Both the position numbers and the translations under genes were made by a program. Shown here piece after piece: positions 1-6,363 of a stretch of DNA of 7,111 bases. The DNA comes from an uncultured Collinsella sp. (GTDB lineage: Bacteria > Actinomycetota > Coriobacteriia > Coriobacteriales > Coriobacteriaceae), in the NCBI GenBank assembly GCA_959600835.1, contig CAUGNQ010000073.1:1-7111 (forward strand), given 5' to 3'. The notes under the pieces were generated by a model. It saw only the letters and a program-made list of their open reading frames with translations. It did not search any database and was not told the DNA's origin. The stretch's first letter is position 1. Every line of letters starts with the position of its first letter.

Positions 1-79
1 GTGGCCTTCGTCTTGCGCAGGACTGTAGAGCAGGAAACCTTATATCCGGCCCCTCCGTCCGGGGACCGCGCCGTACCAG
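1..79 (-). other. Region downstream of the fusion gene, no recognisable gene
   Basis: Reading past the TAG stop on the minus strand there is a GC-rich hairpin (CCCC/GGGG plus two flanking G-C pairs with a bulge, 48-67) with no T-run after it, so it is not a convincing intrinsic terminator. The remaining 47 bases show no Shine-Dalgarno site plus start codon. The operon may continue, or end beyond the window by another mechanism. Confidence 0.35.
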
Positions 80-2464
80 CTACAGCGTCATGTTTGGATC
101 GGCGTCGACGTCGAACGGCGAGATTTCTCCTCGGTCGAATTTACGGCGGGCAACCTCTGCGATCATGGCGGCGTTGTCGGTGCACGCCGAAAGCGGTGGC
201 ACCGTTACGCGGATCCCCTGACGCCCAAGCTTCTTGATCATCATCTCGCGCAGATGCGGATTAGCCGAGACGCCGCCGCCGATGCAGTATTCCTTGCATC
301 CGGTGGCATGCAGGGCGTTTTTGGCCTTCTTGTACTGAACGTCAAAGACGGCTGCCTCAAACGAAGCCGCCAGATCGGGCAGGTGAATCGTGCGCCCGGC
401 CTTGGTCTCCTGCTCGATGTAGAGCGTCACGGCCGTTTTAAGACCCGAAAGCGAGAAACGATAGTCTCCCCTGCTGTTAAGCGCGCGAGGAAAATCGATC
501 GCGCGGGGGTTGCCCGTCTCGGCCAGCTTGGAGATGATGGGGCCACCGGGATAGCCCAGACCCAACGCCTTGGCTACCTTGTCGAAGGCCTCGCCCACAG
601 CATCGTCGAGTGTCTCACCAAGTACCTCGTAGTCGCCCCATGCCTTCACGTGCACGAGCATGGTATGACCGCCCGAGACGAGCGTGAAGATAAACGGCGG
701 CCTGAGATCGGGCTGCGCCAGCAGGTTGGCGAACAGATGGCCCTCCAGATGGTTGACGCACACGAGCGGCTTGCCGGCGGCATAGGCAAAGCCCTTGGCG
801 AAGGCGACGCCCACTACCAGAGCACCCACCAGGCCCGGACCCTGCGTCACGCCAACAGCGGCGAGTTCGCTCGGCGCGATGGCTCCACCCTCAAGACCAA
901 GCGATGCTGCGGCATCCTCGAGCGCCGCATCCACGACACTCACAATCACCTCAACGTGTTTGCGCGAGGCGATCTCGGGCACCACGCCGCCAAAGCGGGC
1001 GTGAAAATCAATCTGTGTCGACACCTGGTTGGCCAGCATATTGCCATCCGCATCGATAATCGCCACGGCCGTCTCGTCGCAGGAGCTCTCGATAGCGAGC
1101 ACTAGGCGGCGGCGCTCAATTTCGGCACGCTCCCCCTCGGAGCGCCCAGGCGCAGGCAGCGGCCATACGCGCTGCTCTGCCGCCGTCGGCTCGGGCGAAG
1201 CATTATCGACCGGAAGCACCAGGGGCAGCGGAGCCGTCATGACGATGGCGTCCTTGCCGGCACCATAGTAGCCGCGGCGACGGCCAGCCTCGGTAAAGCC
1301 CAGAGCGTTATAAAGCGCGGTCGCTCCCTCGTTACCGTCCTCGACCTCGAGCGAAGCCGTAGTGCAGCCGAGCATCTGGGCATCATAGCTCACATGCGAC
1401 AGCAGCTTGCGGGCAATGCCCTCACGGCGATGTGCCGGGTCGACGGCGACATCCAGAATCTGCACATCACCGTCCACGACCATACCGCCGGCAAGGCCCA
1501 GCAGCTTGCCGTCGTCGTGTGCCACCCACCAACTACGCGGCGCAGCGACGTCCTCGCCCAGTTCGGACAGGAACATGCCCGGCGTCCATGCCTCGTGTCC
1601 GGCACCTTCAAAGCAGGCAGCCTCCAGCGCGCTTGCGCCCTCGGCATCCGCCGCGCCCATGGGACGGAACTGCAGATGACGACCGGCGAGCTCATCGGCA
1701 ACACCCGTAATTTCGCTCTGCGCACTCTCGGCAAGACCAAGACGCTTGCGCTCGTTTTCCTCGGCATCCGAAAGGCGCGTGTAAATCGGCAGGACGCGGG
1801 CCGGATCGCCGTCACCCGCAGCGTGCGCGAGCAGCAAGCCCTCGCCCGAAGGCCACCACAGGTCACGCTCCACGCAGCGGGCGGCCTCGTCCTCACCCAG
1901 CAGCTTGCCATAGCGCACTAGACCGTCACCGGTCAGCTGAACCTGGCCCCAGTCCGCTGCTTGGCGCCACTCATCGAGCGCCACGGCGGCCTTGACCACG
2001 TGTTCGCGCTCAAATTGACGCTCGGGACCCTCATCGACCAGCATATACAGCGCCGGATATACCTCACCGCGCATAGCATCGGCCAAGATACCAAGCTTGC
2101 CGCGCACGCCAGCCTTCCACGCCGTCCAAGCGCAAGCGTCGAGCGTCGACACGCCCAGCAGCGGAACATTGGCACCACGCGCGAGGCCCTTGGCAGTGGA
2201 GATGCCGATGCGCACACCCGTAAAGGACCCCGGGCCGCGGCCGACCACATAGCAACCAACATCGCTGCGATCCAGACCGGCTTGAGCCAGCACGCCATCA
2301 ACGGTATTCACGAGCTCAACGTTGGCGTGACGGCGACACATGTGGTCGCCACTCACGAGCTTCGTCTCACCCGTCTGCCCATCAATCCAGCTTGCCGCGC
2401 AGGCAAGCATGTCAGTCGAGGTATCGAGCGCCACCACCAGCGCGTTGTCGTTATGCAAGCTCAT
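80..2464 (-). CDS. tsaD: TsaB-RimI-TsaD three-domain fusion: t6A37 tRNA threonylcarbamoyltransferase subunits plus ribosomal protein S18 N-acetyltransferase
   Basis: This 794-residue cytoplasmic protein joins three proteins that are usually separate. Residues 1-245 are TsaB, the non-catalytic partner that dimerises with TsaD; GRGPGSFTGVRIG at 75-87 is its signature. Residues 262-412 are a GNAT acetyltransferase of the RimI type: RREGIA at 346-351 fits the acetyl-CoA loop, and Glu373 and Tyr385 match the catalytic pair of enteric RimI (Glu103/Tyr115) with the same spacing. After a Pro/Ala-rich linker (411-452), residues 453-794 are TsaD, which transfers threonylcarbamoyl to A37 of ANN-decoding tRNAs. 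Its metal ligands are present (His572 and His576 in HLEGH, Asp763 in CTDNAAM), as are SGGHT (597-601) and GGGVSAN (728-734). The 342-residue TsaD part is full length. I chose ATG 2464, with AAGG 9 bases upstream; an in-frame TTG at 2482 would add six residues but has a poorer site. The gene overlaps tsaE by 14 bases. Stop is TAG. Domain calls are very secure; activity of each domain is inferred. Confidence 0.96.
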   Translation of the reverse strand: MSLHNDNALVVALDTSTDMLACAASWIDGQTGETKLVSGDHMCRRHANVELVNTVDGVLAQAGLDRSDVGCYVVGRGPGSFTGVRIGISTAKGLARGANVPLLGVSTLDACAWTAWKAGVRGKLGILADAMRGEVYPALYMLVDEGPERQFEREHVVKAAVALDEWRQAADWGQVQLTGDGLVRYGKLLGEDEAARCVERDLWWPSGEGLLLAHAAGDGDPARVLPIYTRLSDAEENERKRLGLAESAQSEITGVADELAGRHLQFRPMGAADAEGASALEAACFEGAGHEAWTPGMFLSELGEDVAAPRSWWVAHDDGKLLGLAGGMVVDGDVQILDVAVDPAHRREGIARKLLSHVSYDAQMLGCTTASLEVEDGNEGATALYNALGFTEAGRRRGYYGAGKDAIVMTAPLPLVLPVDNASPEPTAAEQRVWPLPAPGRSEGERAEIERRRLVLAIESSCDETAVAIIDADGNMLANQVSTQIDFHARFGGVVPEIASRKHVEVIVSVVDAALEDAAASLGLEGGAIAPSELAAVGVTQGPGLVGALVVGVAFAKGFAYAAGKPLVCVNHLEGHLFANLLAQPDLRPPFIFTLVSGGHTMLVHVKAWGDYEVLGETLDDAVGEAFDKVAKALGLGYPGGPIISKLAETGNPRAIDFPRALNSRGDYRFSLSGLKTAVTLYIEQETKAGRTIHLPDLAASFEAAVFDVQYKKAKNALHATGCKEYCIGGGVSANPHLREMMIKKLGRQGIRVTVPPLSACTDNAAMIAEVARRKFDRGEISPFDVDADPNMTL
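83..1108 (-). other. tsaD: TsaD catalytic domain of the fusion protein
   Basis: Residues 453-794 begin with LVLAIESSCDETAVAI, the classic TsaD/Kae1/Qri7 start, and keep the metal ligands His572, His576 and Asp763. The domain is complete, with no frameshift, so the fusion has not damaged the catalytic part. Confidence 0.95.
1229..1681 (-). other. rimI: RimI-type GNAT domain of the fusion protein
   Basis: Residues 262-412 follow the RimI pattern: an AWTPGMF segment (292-298) like the family's pWs...F, an acetyl-CoA loop at 341-351, then LEV (372-374), LYNALGF (384-390) and RRGYY (396-400). Family knowledge gives N-terminal alanine acetylation of ribosomal protein S18. Broader N-acetyltransferase specificity, as reported for some actinobacterial RimI, is possible. 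Confidence 0.9.
1730..2464 (-). other. tsaB: TsaB domain of the fusion protein
   Basis: Residues 1-245 form an ASKHA-fold TsaB. The N-terminal strand reads VVALDTST (10-17), the Gly-rich signature follows at 75-87, and the domain ends with the PIYTR motif (226-230) usual near the TsaB C-terminus. It lacks the HxxxH metal site that TsaD has, as expected for the non-catalytic dimerisation subunit. Confidence 0.93.
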
Positions 2465-2957
2465 CTTGTACAGCCTTATCAATCAAATGGGAAAGCTCCA
2501 TTGCGCGGTCACCGTGCGCCTCAAGCGTTATCGTTCGCACATCGCTGTCGCCCTCATCACGCTTGAGCGTCACCGAAAGATACTCATCCGTCAGCTCGTC
2601 CTGGAATTGTTCGCCCCATTCCAGCAGGCAAGCACCCTCATAGCCCAGCACATCGAAAATGCCCGTATCCTCGAGCTCGTAGGCATGCTCCAGGCGGTAT
2701 AGATCAAAGTGAAACAGCGGAATACGACCTTGATCATGAACGGCCATGAGCGCAAACGTAGGACTCGTAACCATATGCCCATCGCCCAGCCCGCGCGAGA
2801 CGCCCTTGGTAAAGTGAGTTTTGCCCACTCCCAGGCCACCGGTCAGGATGAGCACATCTCCGTCCTCAAGGCACGGTGCAATTAGCTCGCCAAAGTACTC
2901 CGTATCGGCAGCGCAAGTCGTTTTGTAAGTACCTACCCCCAGGCGCTCCAGGGACAT
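2451..2957 (-). CDS. tsaE: tRNA t6A37 biosynthesis ATPase TsaE
   Basis: TsaE is the small P-loop ATPase that binds the TsaB-TsaD heterodimer and is needed for multiple rounds of t6A synthesis in bacteria. The 168-residue product has the expected length and motifs: Walker A GGLGVGKT at 40-47, the TSPTF switch segment at 64-68, HFDLYRL at 83-89 and EWGE at 113-116. The start ATG (2957) is preceded by AAGGAG with a 5-base spacer, a strong site placed mostly in the 12-base gap after the glycosylase gene. Its 3' end overlaps the start of the gene encoding its partners, so translation of the two is probably coupled. There is no signal peptide or membrane segment. The identification is secure. Confidence 0.97.
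   Translation of the reverse strand: MSLERLGVGTYKTTCAADTEYFGELIAPCLEDGDVLILTGGLGVGKTHFTKGVSRGLGDGHMVTSPTFALMAVHDQGRIPLFHFDLYRLEHAYELEDTGIFDVLGYEGACLLEWGEQFQDELTDEYLSVTLKRDEGDSDVRTITLEAHGDRAMELSHLIDKAVQDELA
2470..2480 (-). promoter_or_regulatory. Ribosome binding site deciding the start of the tsaB-rimI-tsaD gene
   Basis: On the coding strand AAGG (2477-2474) lies 9 bases before ATG 2464, inside the tsaE coding region. The alternative TTG at 2480-2482 has only a distant GGAG-like run about 13 bases upstream, so ATG is preferred. The TsaB family also normally starts only a few residues before the ALDTST strand. Confidence 0.6.
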
Positions 2958-2962
2958 ATATG

Positions 2963-2968
2963 CTCCTT
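2963..2968 (-). promoter_or_regulatory. Ribosome binding site of tsaE
   Basis: AAGGAG on the coding strand is placed 5 bases before ATG 2957, in the 12-base gap after the TAA stop of the glycosylase gene. Confidence 0.8.
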
Positions 2969-2969
2969 A

Positions 2970-3590
2970 TTATTCCGAGGCGTCCTCTGGTGCGGGATGT
3001 CGCCCCAGATAGTCGCCCAGCATCTTAAAGTCTTCCTCCAGCAGCTCCTGCCACGCTGGATTGCGTAGCGCTGCTGCCGGATGGAACGTGGGCATCACAA
3101 CAAAGTGCCCCATCTGATGGAACCTGCCGCGCAGCTTGGTAATGCCGATCTCGGTCTTGAGCACAAAGTGCGTTGCGGGGTTGCCGAGCGTCACGATGAT
3201 ATCGGGCCAGATGCTTCGAATCTGCTCGCGCAAAAACGGTGAGCAAGCCAGCACTTCCTCGGGGCGCGGATTGCGGTTTCCCGGCGGGCGGCACTTAAGC
3301 ACGTTGGCAATGTAGACGTCTTCGCGTTTGAGCCCCGCCAGCGACAAAATGCCGTTGAGGTCCTCGCCTGCCGCCCCCACAAAGGGCTCGCCCTGCAAAT
3401 CCTCATTACGGCCCGGCGCCTCGCCAATAAACATCACGCGAGCGCGGGGGTTTCCCACGCCAAACACGATGTTGTGGCGCGACTGGTAAAGCTGGCAAAG
3501 GTGACACTCGCCCAGAACGGCCTCGATCTCCTCGAGTGCGACCTCACGCGGCGCCTGATGGCTATGGCCGGGAATGTGCATGACGCCCAT
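2970..3590 (-). CDS. Uracil-DNA glycosylase, family 4 (4Fe-4S type)
   Basis: This enzyme excises uracil from DNA to start base-excision repair of deaminated cytosine or misincorporated dUMP. The 206-residue protein shows the family 4 pattern. Four cysteines are placed as in the Thermotoga-type enzyme: C29-x2-C32 and C100-x15-C116, expected to hold a 4Fe-4S cluster. Motif 1 is GEAPGRNED (56-64), PFVGAAG (69-75) follows, and motif 2 is HPAAALRNP (170-178). GEAPG rather than the GLAPA of family 5 places it in family 4. The start ATG at 3590 has AGGAG 5 bases upstream, and that AGGAG shares bases with the TAG stop of alr; ATG 3581 is possible but too far from the site. It lies between alr and tsaE, so it is probably co-transcribed with them. 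The family call is secure; the exact substrate range is inferred. Confidence 0.95.
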   Translation of the reverse strand: MGVMHIPGHSHQAPREVALEEIEAVLGECHLCQLYQSRHNIVFGVGNPRARVMFIGEAPGRNEDLQGEPFVGAAGEDLNGILSLAGLKREDVYIANVLKCRPPGNRNPRPEEVLACSPFLREQIRSIWPDIIVTLGNPATHFVLKTEIGITKLRGRFHQMGHFVVMPTFHPAAALRNPAWQELLEEDFKMLGDYLGRHPAPEDASE

Positions 3591-3595
3591 AGCGA

Positions 3596-3600
3596 CTCCT
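3596..3600 (-). promoter_or_regulatory. Ribosome binding site of the uracil-DNA glycosylase gene, overlapping the alr stop
   Basis: The coding strand reads TAGGAG at the end of alr, so the stop codon supplies the first bases of the AGGAG site. The spacer to ATG 3590 is 5 bases. This supports the upstream of two nearby ATGs as the start. Confidence 0.75.
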
Positions 3601-4744
3601 ACACGTAGACTTTATCGAGACGCATACCAAAGCCGCAAGCGACCTCGTAGTTAATCGTGCCGCGTAGGCGCGCCATCTCGTCCATGGTAATCTCGGCATC
3701 TCCATCGCGGCCGACAATGATCATCTCGTCACCATACTCGGCCTCGGGAATCTCATGCGCCGGGTTGGACTGAATGGCGACCATAAACTGGTCCATGCAG
3801 ATATTGCCCACCTGACGCACACGCTCGCCGCGATACAGCACGTCCATACGATTGGAAAGCGTACGCGAAAGGCCATCGGCATAACCGATCGGAAGGGTGC
3901 AGATCTGAACGCGCGTGCGCGGTACGCGGTAGGTAAAGCCGTAGCCCACGCCCTCGCCCATCGCAGGATGCGCCACGCGCGTCACACGCGCGTGGACGCT
4001 CATGACGGGATCAAGCTGCATCACGCGACCACTCAGCTCACATGGCTGCAGACCATACAAACCGATGCCGGCACGAATCATGTCAAAGTGCATTGAAGAA
4101 TCGAGCATCGAGGATGGCGTATTGGCACAATGCACGATACCGCATTCAAAACCTGCGTCCTTAATGGCCTGAACGGCCTCGGTAAAACGCTGGCACTGCA
4201 GCTTGTAGTCCCAACCCGAAGGTTCATCGGCCGTGGCAAAGTGCGTAAATACGCCGTCGCACTGAATACCGCGATGGAAGCTGATGCCGCGGACAAAGTC
4301 GAGCACCTGCGTGTAATGTACGCCAATGCGGTTCATGCCCGTCTCGATGGCAAGATGGTACTTGCCCACCTTGCCCGCCGCGACGGCGCATTCGCCATAC
4401 GCAAGAGCAAAATCGGACGTATAGACCGAGGGCATGATATCGAATTCGAGCAATGCAGGAATAGCCTCGATAGGCGGCTCGCTTAGAATCAGGACGGGCT
4501 TAGTAATCCCGCCCTGACGGAGCCCAACGCCCTCGTTAACCGTCGCCACGGCAAACATGTCGGCACCGGCCGAATACATGATCTTGGCACACTCAACAGC
4601 TCCATGACCATAAGCATCGGCCTTGACCACGCAGCACAGGCGCTGACGCGGATTCAACAAGTTCTTATAGGCCCTCGTGTTGCGACGGAGCGCCCCGCGG
4701 TCGATCTCGACCCAGGACCAGCGCGTCAAATCGGCTTTATTCAT
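3599..4744 (-). CDS. alr: Alanine racemase (PLP-dependent)
   Basis: Alr interconverts L- and D-alanine in the cytoplasm and supplies D-Ala for peptidoglycan stem peptides. The 381-residue protein is full length. The N-terminal TIM-barrel carries the PLP lysine Lys41 in VVKADAYGHG (39-48), Arg139 in TGMNRIG, and HCAN (205-208). The C-terminal beta domain carries the second catalytic base Tyr268 in GVGYGFTY (265-272), IGYADG (286-291), NICMDQ (314-319) and INYEV (364-368). The odd point is Ala132, where the Geobacillus enzyme has the carbamylated Lys129: the local sequence is HLAIETGM instead of HLKMDTGM. Start ATG 4744 lies only 2 bases after the nnr stop, without a good Shine-Dalgarno site (GAAGGG about 14 bases away), so translation probably depends on nnr. 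The identification is secure. Confidence 0.97.
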   Translation of the reverse strand: MNKADLTRWSWVEIDRGALRRNTRAYKNLLNPRQRLCCVVKADAYGHGAVECAKIMYSAGADMFAVATVNEGVGLRQGGITKPVLILSEPPIEAIPALLEFDIMPSVYTSDFALAYGECAVAAGKVGKYHLAIETGMNRIGVHYTQVLDFVRGISFHRGIQCDGVFTHFATADEPSGWDYKLQCQRFTEAVQAIKDAGFECGIVHCANTPSSMLDSSMHFDMIRAGIGLYGLQPCELSGRVMQLDPVMSVHARVTRVAHPAMGEGVGYGFTYRVPRTRVQICTLPIGYADGLSRTLSNRMDVLYRGERVRQVGNICMDQFMVAIQSNPAHEIPEAEYGDEMIIVGRDGDAEITMDEMARLRGTINYEVACGFGMRLDKVYV

Positions 4745-4746
4745 GA

Positions 4747-6363
4747 TTAGTCATCCGACCCTTCGTCCATGATTCCCAGATCTTCGAGCGCATCCTTTGC
4801 CGCCAGCTCCATGGCAGGACCGATCAAGTCGATAAGATCGGTCGCGATAACGCTCTTCTCACCATACTCCGTCGCCGCGGCAAAACCGGCGTAGCTGTGA
4901 AGTGCGACGGCGTACGAATACAGCAGCTCCCAACGATCCATCTCGTCGCGCATGGTGGCAAGCGTGCCGGCCAAAATACCCGCGAGAACATCACCCGAAC
5001 CGGCAGTTGCCAGAGAAGCCGGACCCGAGAGTGGCAGCAGCACGCGCTCAACGCCACAGATAGCCGTCGTCGGCCCCTTGGCTATGACCACCAGATTGTC
5101 GGAGCCTGCAGCCCAGACAACCTTCTGCGCGGCCGCAATCGCGGTACCAAGGTCGTTCACCTCGTCACCGGCAACCAGGCGCGAAAGCTCACGATAGTGC
5201 GGCGTCATAACCAACGGCTGCTCGCGGCGATACATCTCGGGGTTACTATCAATACCGTCAATGGCAATCTTAGCAAGGCAGTTGAGTGCATCGGCGTCCA
5301 AAATTAGCGGTACATCAAGCTCGAGCAAGCCCGAAACCACCTGCATAGCGCCGGCAGACGTCGTCATACCGGGACCGCACAGCACGCAGCTGTACTTCTT
5401 TGCGATCTCGCACACCGTCATGCGCGCAGCGGCGCCAAAGGAGCCGCGGGAATCAGACGGAATAGCAAAGACCGGAATCGAAGGAAGTGCCATGCGAATG
5501 AGATTGGCGCAGGCGTCAGGAGCCGCGACTGCCACGTAACCAGCACCCGCGCGAGCTGCAGACTTGGCCGCCATAATGGCAGCACCAGGATATTGCGCAG
5601 ATCCGGCGACAATAAGCACGGAGCCACGGGAATACTTATCGATATTCGATGGTAGCGGAGCAAAGTAATCAACTAAGTCACCGGGCTCGACAATCTCGGC
5701 GGCGTGGTCGACATCATCGATGACCTCGTCAAGACGGTCGTAAAGATTGCCGCAGATCAAATCGCCAGCATACTCAGGACCATCAGCGCTATACAGACCA
5801 ATCTTGGGCGCAATCATCGTCACCGTGCGCTCGGCACGAATGCAGTCGTCATCAACAACGCCCGTCTCTGCATTCAGGCCCGAGGGGACATCAATGGATA
5901 CGACACAATCGGCGCATTCATTGACCGTAGGAATCCAAATGGAGAACGGCGCACGCAGATTCCCGTGGAAACCGGTACCAAAAATGGCATCGACAACAAC
6001 ATCGGCCTTATCGATCAAAACCTCGAGTTCATCACGCGAGGGGCCGACGCAAACGTGCACATCGCGGCCGGCAGTACGACGAGCAACATGACGTGCCAGA
6101 GCAGCAGGAATCTCATCCGGTTCAACCGGAGAAACGATATCCACGTCCACACCCTTATGGCTCAGGATATCGGCGGCAACCCAACCGTCGCCGCCATTAT
6201 TACCAAAACCGACCAAAACGAGAACCCGATCGGGATTGAGCTTCAAGACCTCGTTAGCGGCAAACTCACCCGCTAGCTCCATAAGCTCGGCCTTCGAAGT
6301 CCCTTCGCGTTCGATGATATCCTCGAGACGAACGACTTCTTCGGTACTCAAAACCGGTTTCAT
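4747..6363 (-). CDS. nnr: Bifunctional NAD(P)H-hydrate epimerase / ADP-dependent (S)-NAD(P)H-hydrate dehydratase
   Basis: Nnr repairs hydrated NADH and NADPH: the N-terminal domain epimerises R- and S-NAD(P)HX and the C-terminal domain dehydrates the S form using ADP. Residues 1-222 are the YjeF_N epimerase, with VGFGNNGGDGW (51-61), DAIFGTG (125-131) and SIDVPSGLNAETG (156-168). Residues 228-525 are the ribokinase-like dehydratase, with VAGSAQYPGAA (252-262), CGPGM (329-333), LDADALN (355-361), AKGPTTAI (428-435) and the catalytic loop AGSGDVLAG (454-462, Asp458). The usual TPHPGE stretch reads TPHYRE here (387-392). At 538 residues it is slightly longer than many homologues, with an acidic tail. 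Start ATG 6363 directly abuts the acpS stop; AGGAG sits 5 bases upstream within acpS. The pairing with acpS and alr is common in Gram-positive bacteria. Confidence 0.96.
   Translation of the reverse strand: MKPVLSTEEVVRLEDIIEREGTSKAELMELAGEFAANEVLKLNPDRVLVLVGFGNNGGDGWVAADILSHKGVDVDIVSPVEPDEIPAALARHVARRTAGRDVHVCVGPSRDELEVLIDKADVVVDAIFGTGFHGNLRAPFSIWIPTVNECADCVVSIDVPSGLNAETGVVDDDCIRAERTVTMIAPKIGLYSADGPEYAGDLICGNLYDRLDEVIDDVDHAAEIVEPGDLVDYFAPLPSNIDKYSRGSVLIVAGSAQYPGAAIMAAKSAARAGAGYVAVAAPDACANLIRMALPSIPVFAIPSDSRGSFGAAARMTVCEIAKKYSCVLCGPGMTTSAGAMQVVSGLLELDVPLILDADALNCLAKIAIDGIDSNPEMYRREQPLVMTPHYRELSRLVAGDEVNDLGTAIAAAQKVVWAAGSDNLVVIAKGPTTAICGVERVLLPLSGPASLATAGSGDVLAGILAGTLATMRDEMDRWELLYSYAVALHSYAGFAAATEYGEKSVIATDLIDLIGPAMELAAKDALEDLGIMDEGSDD

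Noticed and set aside
48..67. GC-rich hairpin after the fusion gene as an intrinsic terminator
   Set aside because: The stem is short with a bulge, and no U-tract follows it on the minus strand.
108..126. Leu in the AcpS ending LSITLTGD where many family members have His
   Set aside because: The Escherichia coli enzyme also has Leu in this place (HVTLADERHY), so this is normal variation.
1..237. Plus-strand GTG-started frame at the window edge
   Set aside because: The Arg-rich product overlaps the conserved C-terminus of TsaD in antisense, and its start is at the first base, so it is an edge artefact.
254..1105. Long plus-strand open frame of 283 codons opposite the TsaD domain
   Set aside because: It lies wholly antisense to a gene with secure motifs, shows no known family pattern and has Arg/His-rich content typical of a shadow frame in GC-rich DNA.
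2465..2482. TTG start adding six residues to the fusion protein
   Set aside because: It has a poorer ribosome binding site and a longer overlap with tsaE than ATG 2464; kept only as an alternative.
1961..2566. Plus-strand open frame of 201 codons opposite TsaB and the end of TsaE
   Set aside because: It runs across the boundary of two secure minus-strand genes and has no recognisable domain; best explained by codon bias.
5704..6276. Plus-strand open frame of 190 codons opposite the Nnr epimerase domain
   Set aside because: It is antisense to conserved epimerase motifs and has no family features of its own.
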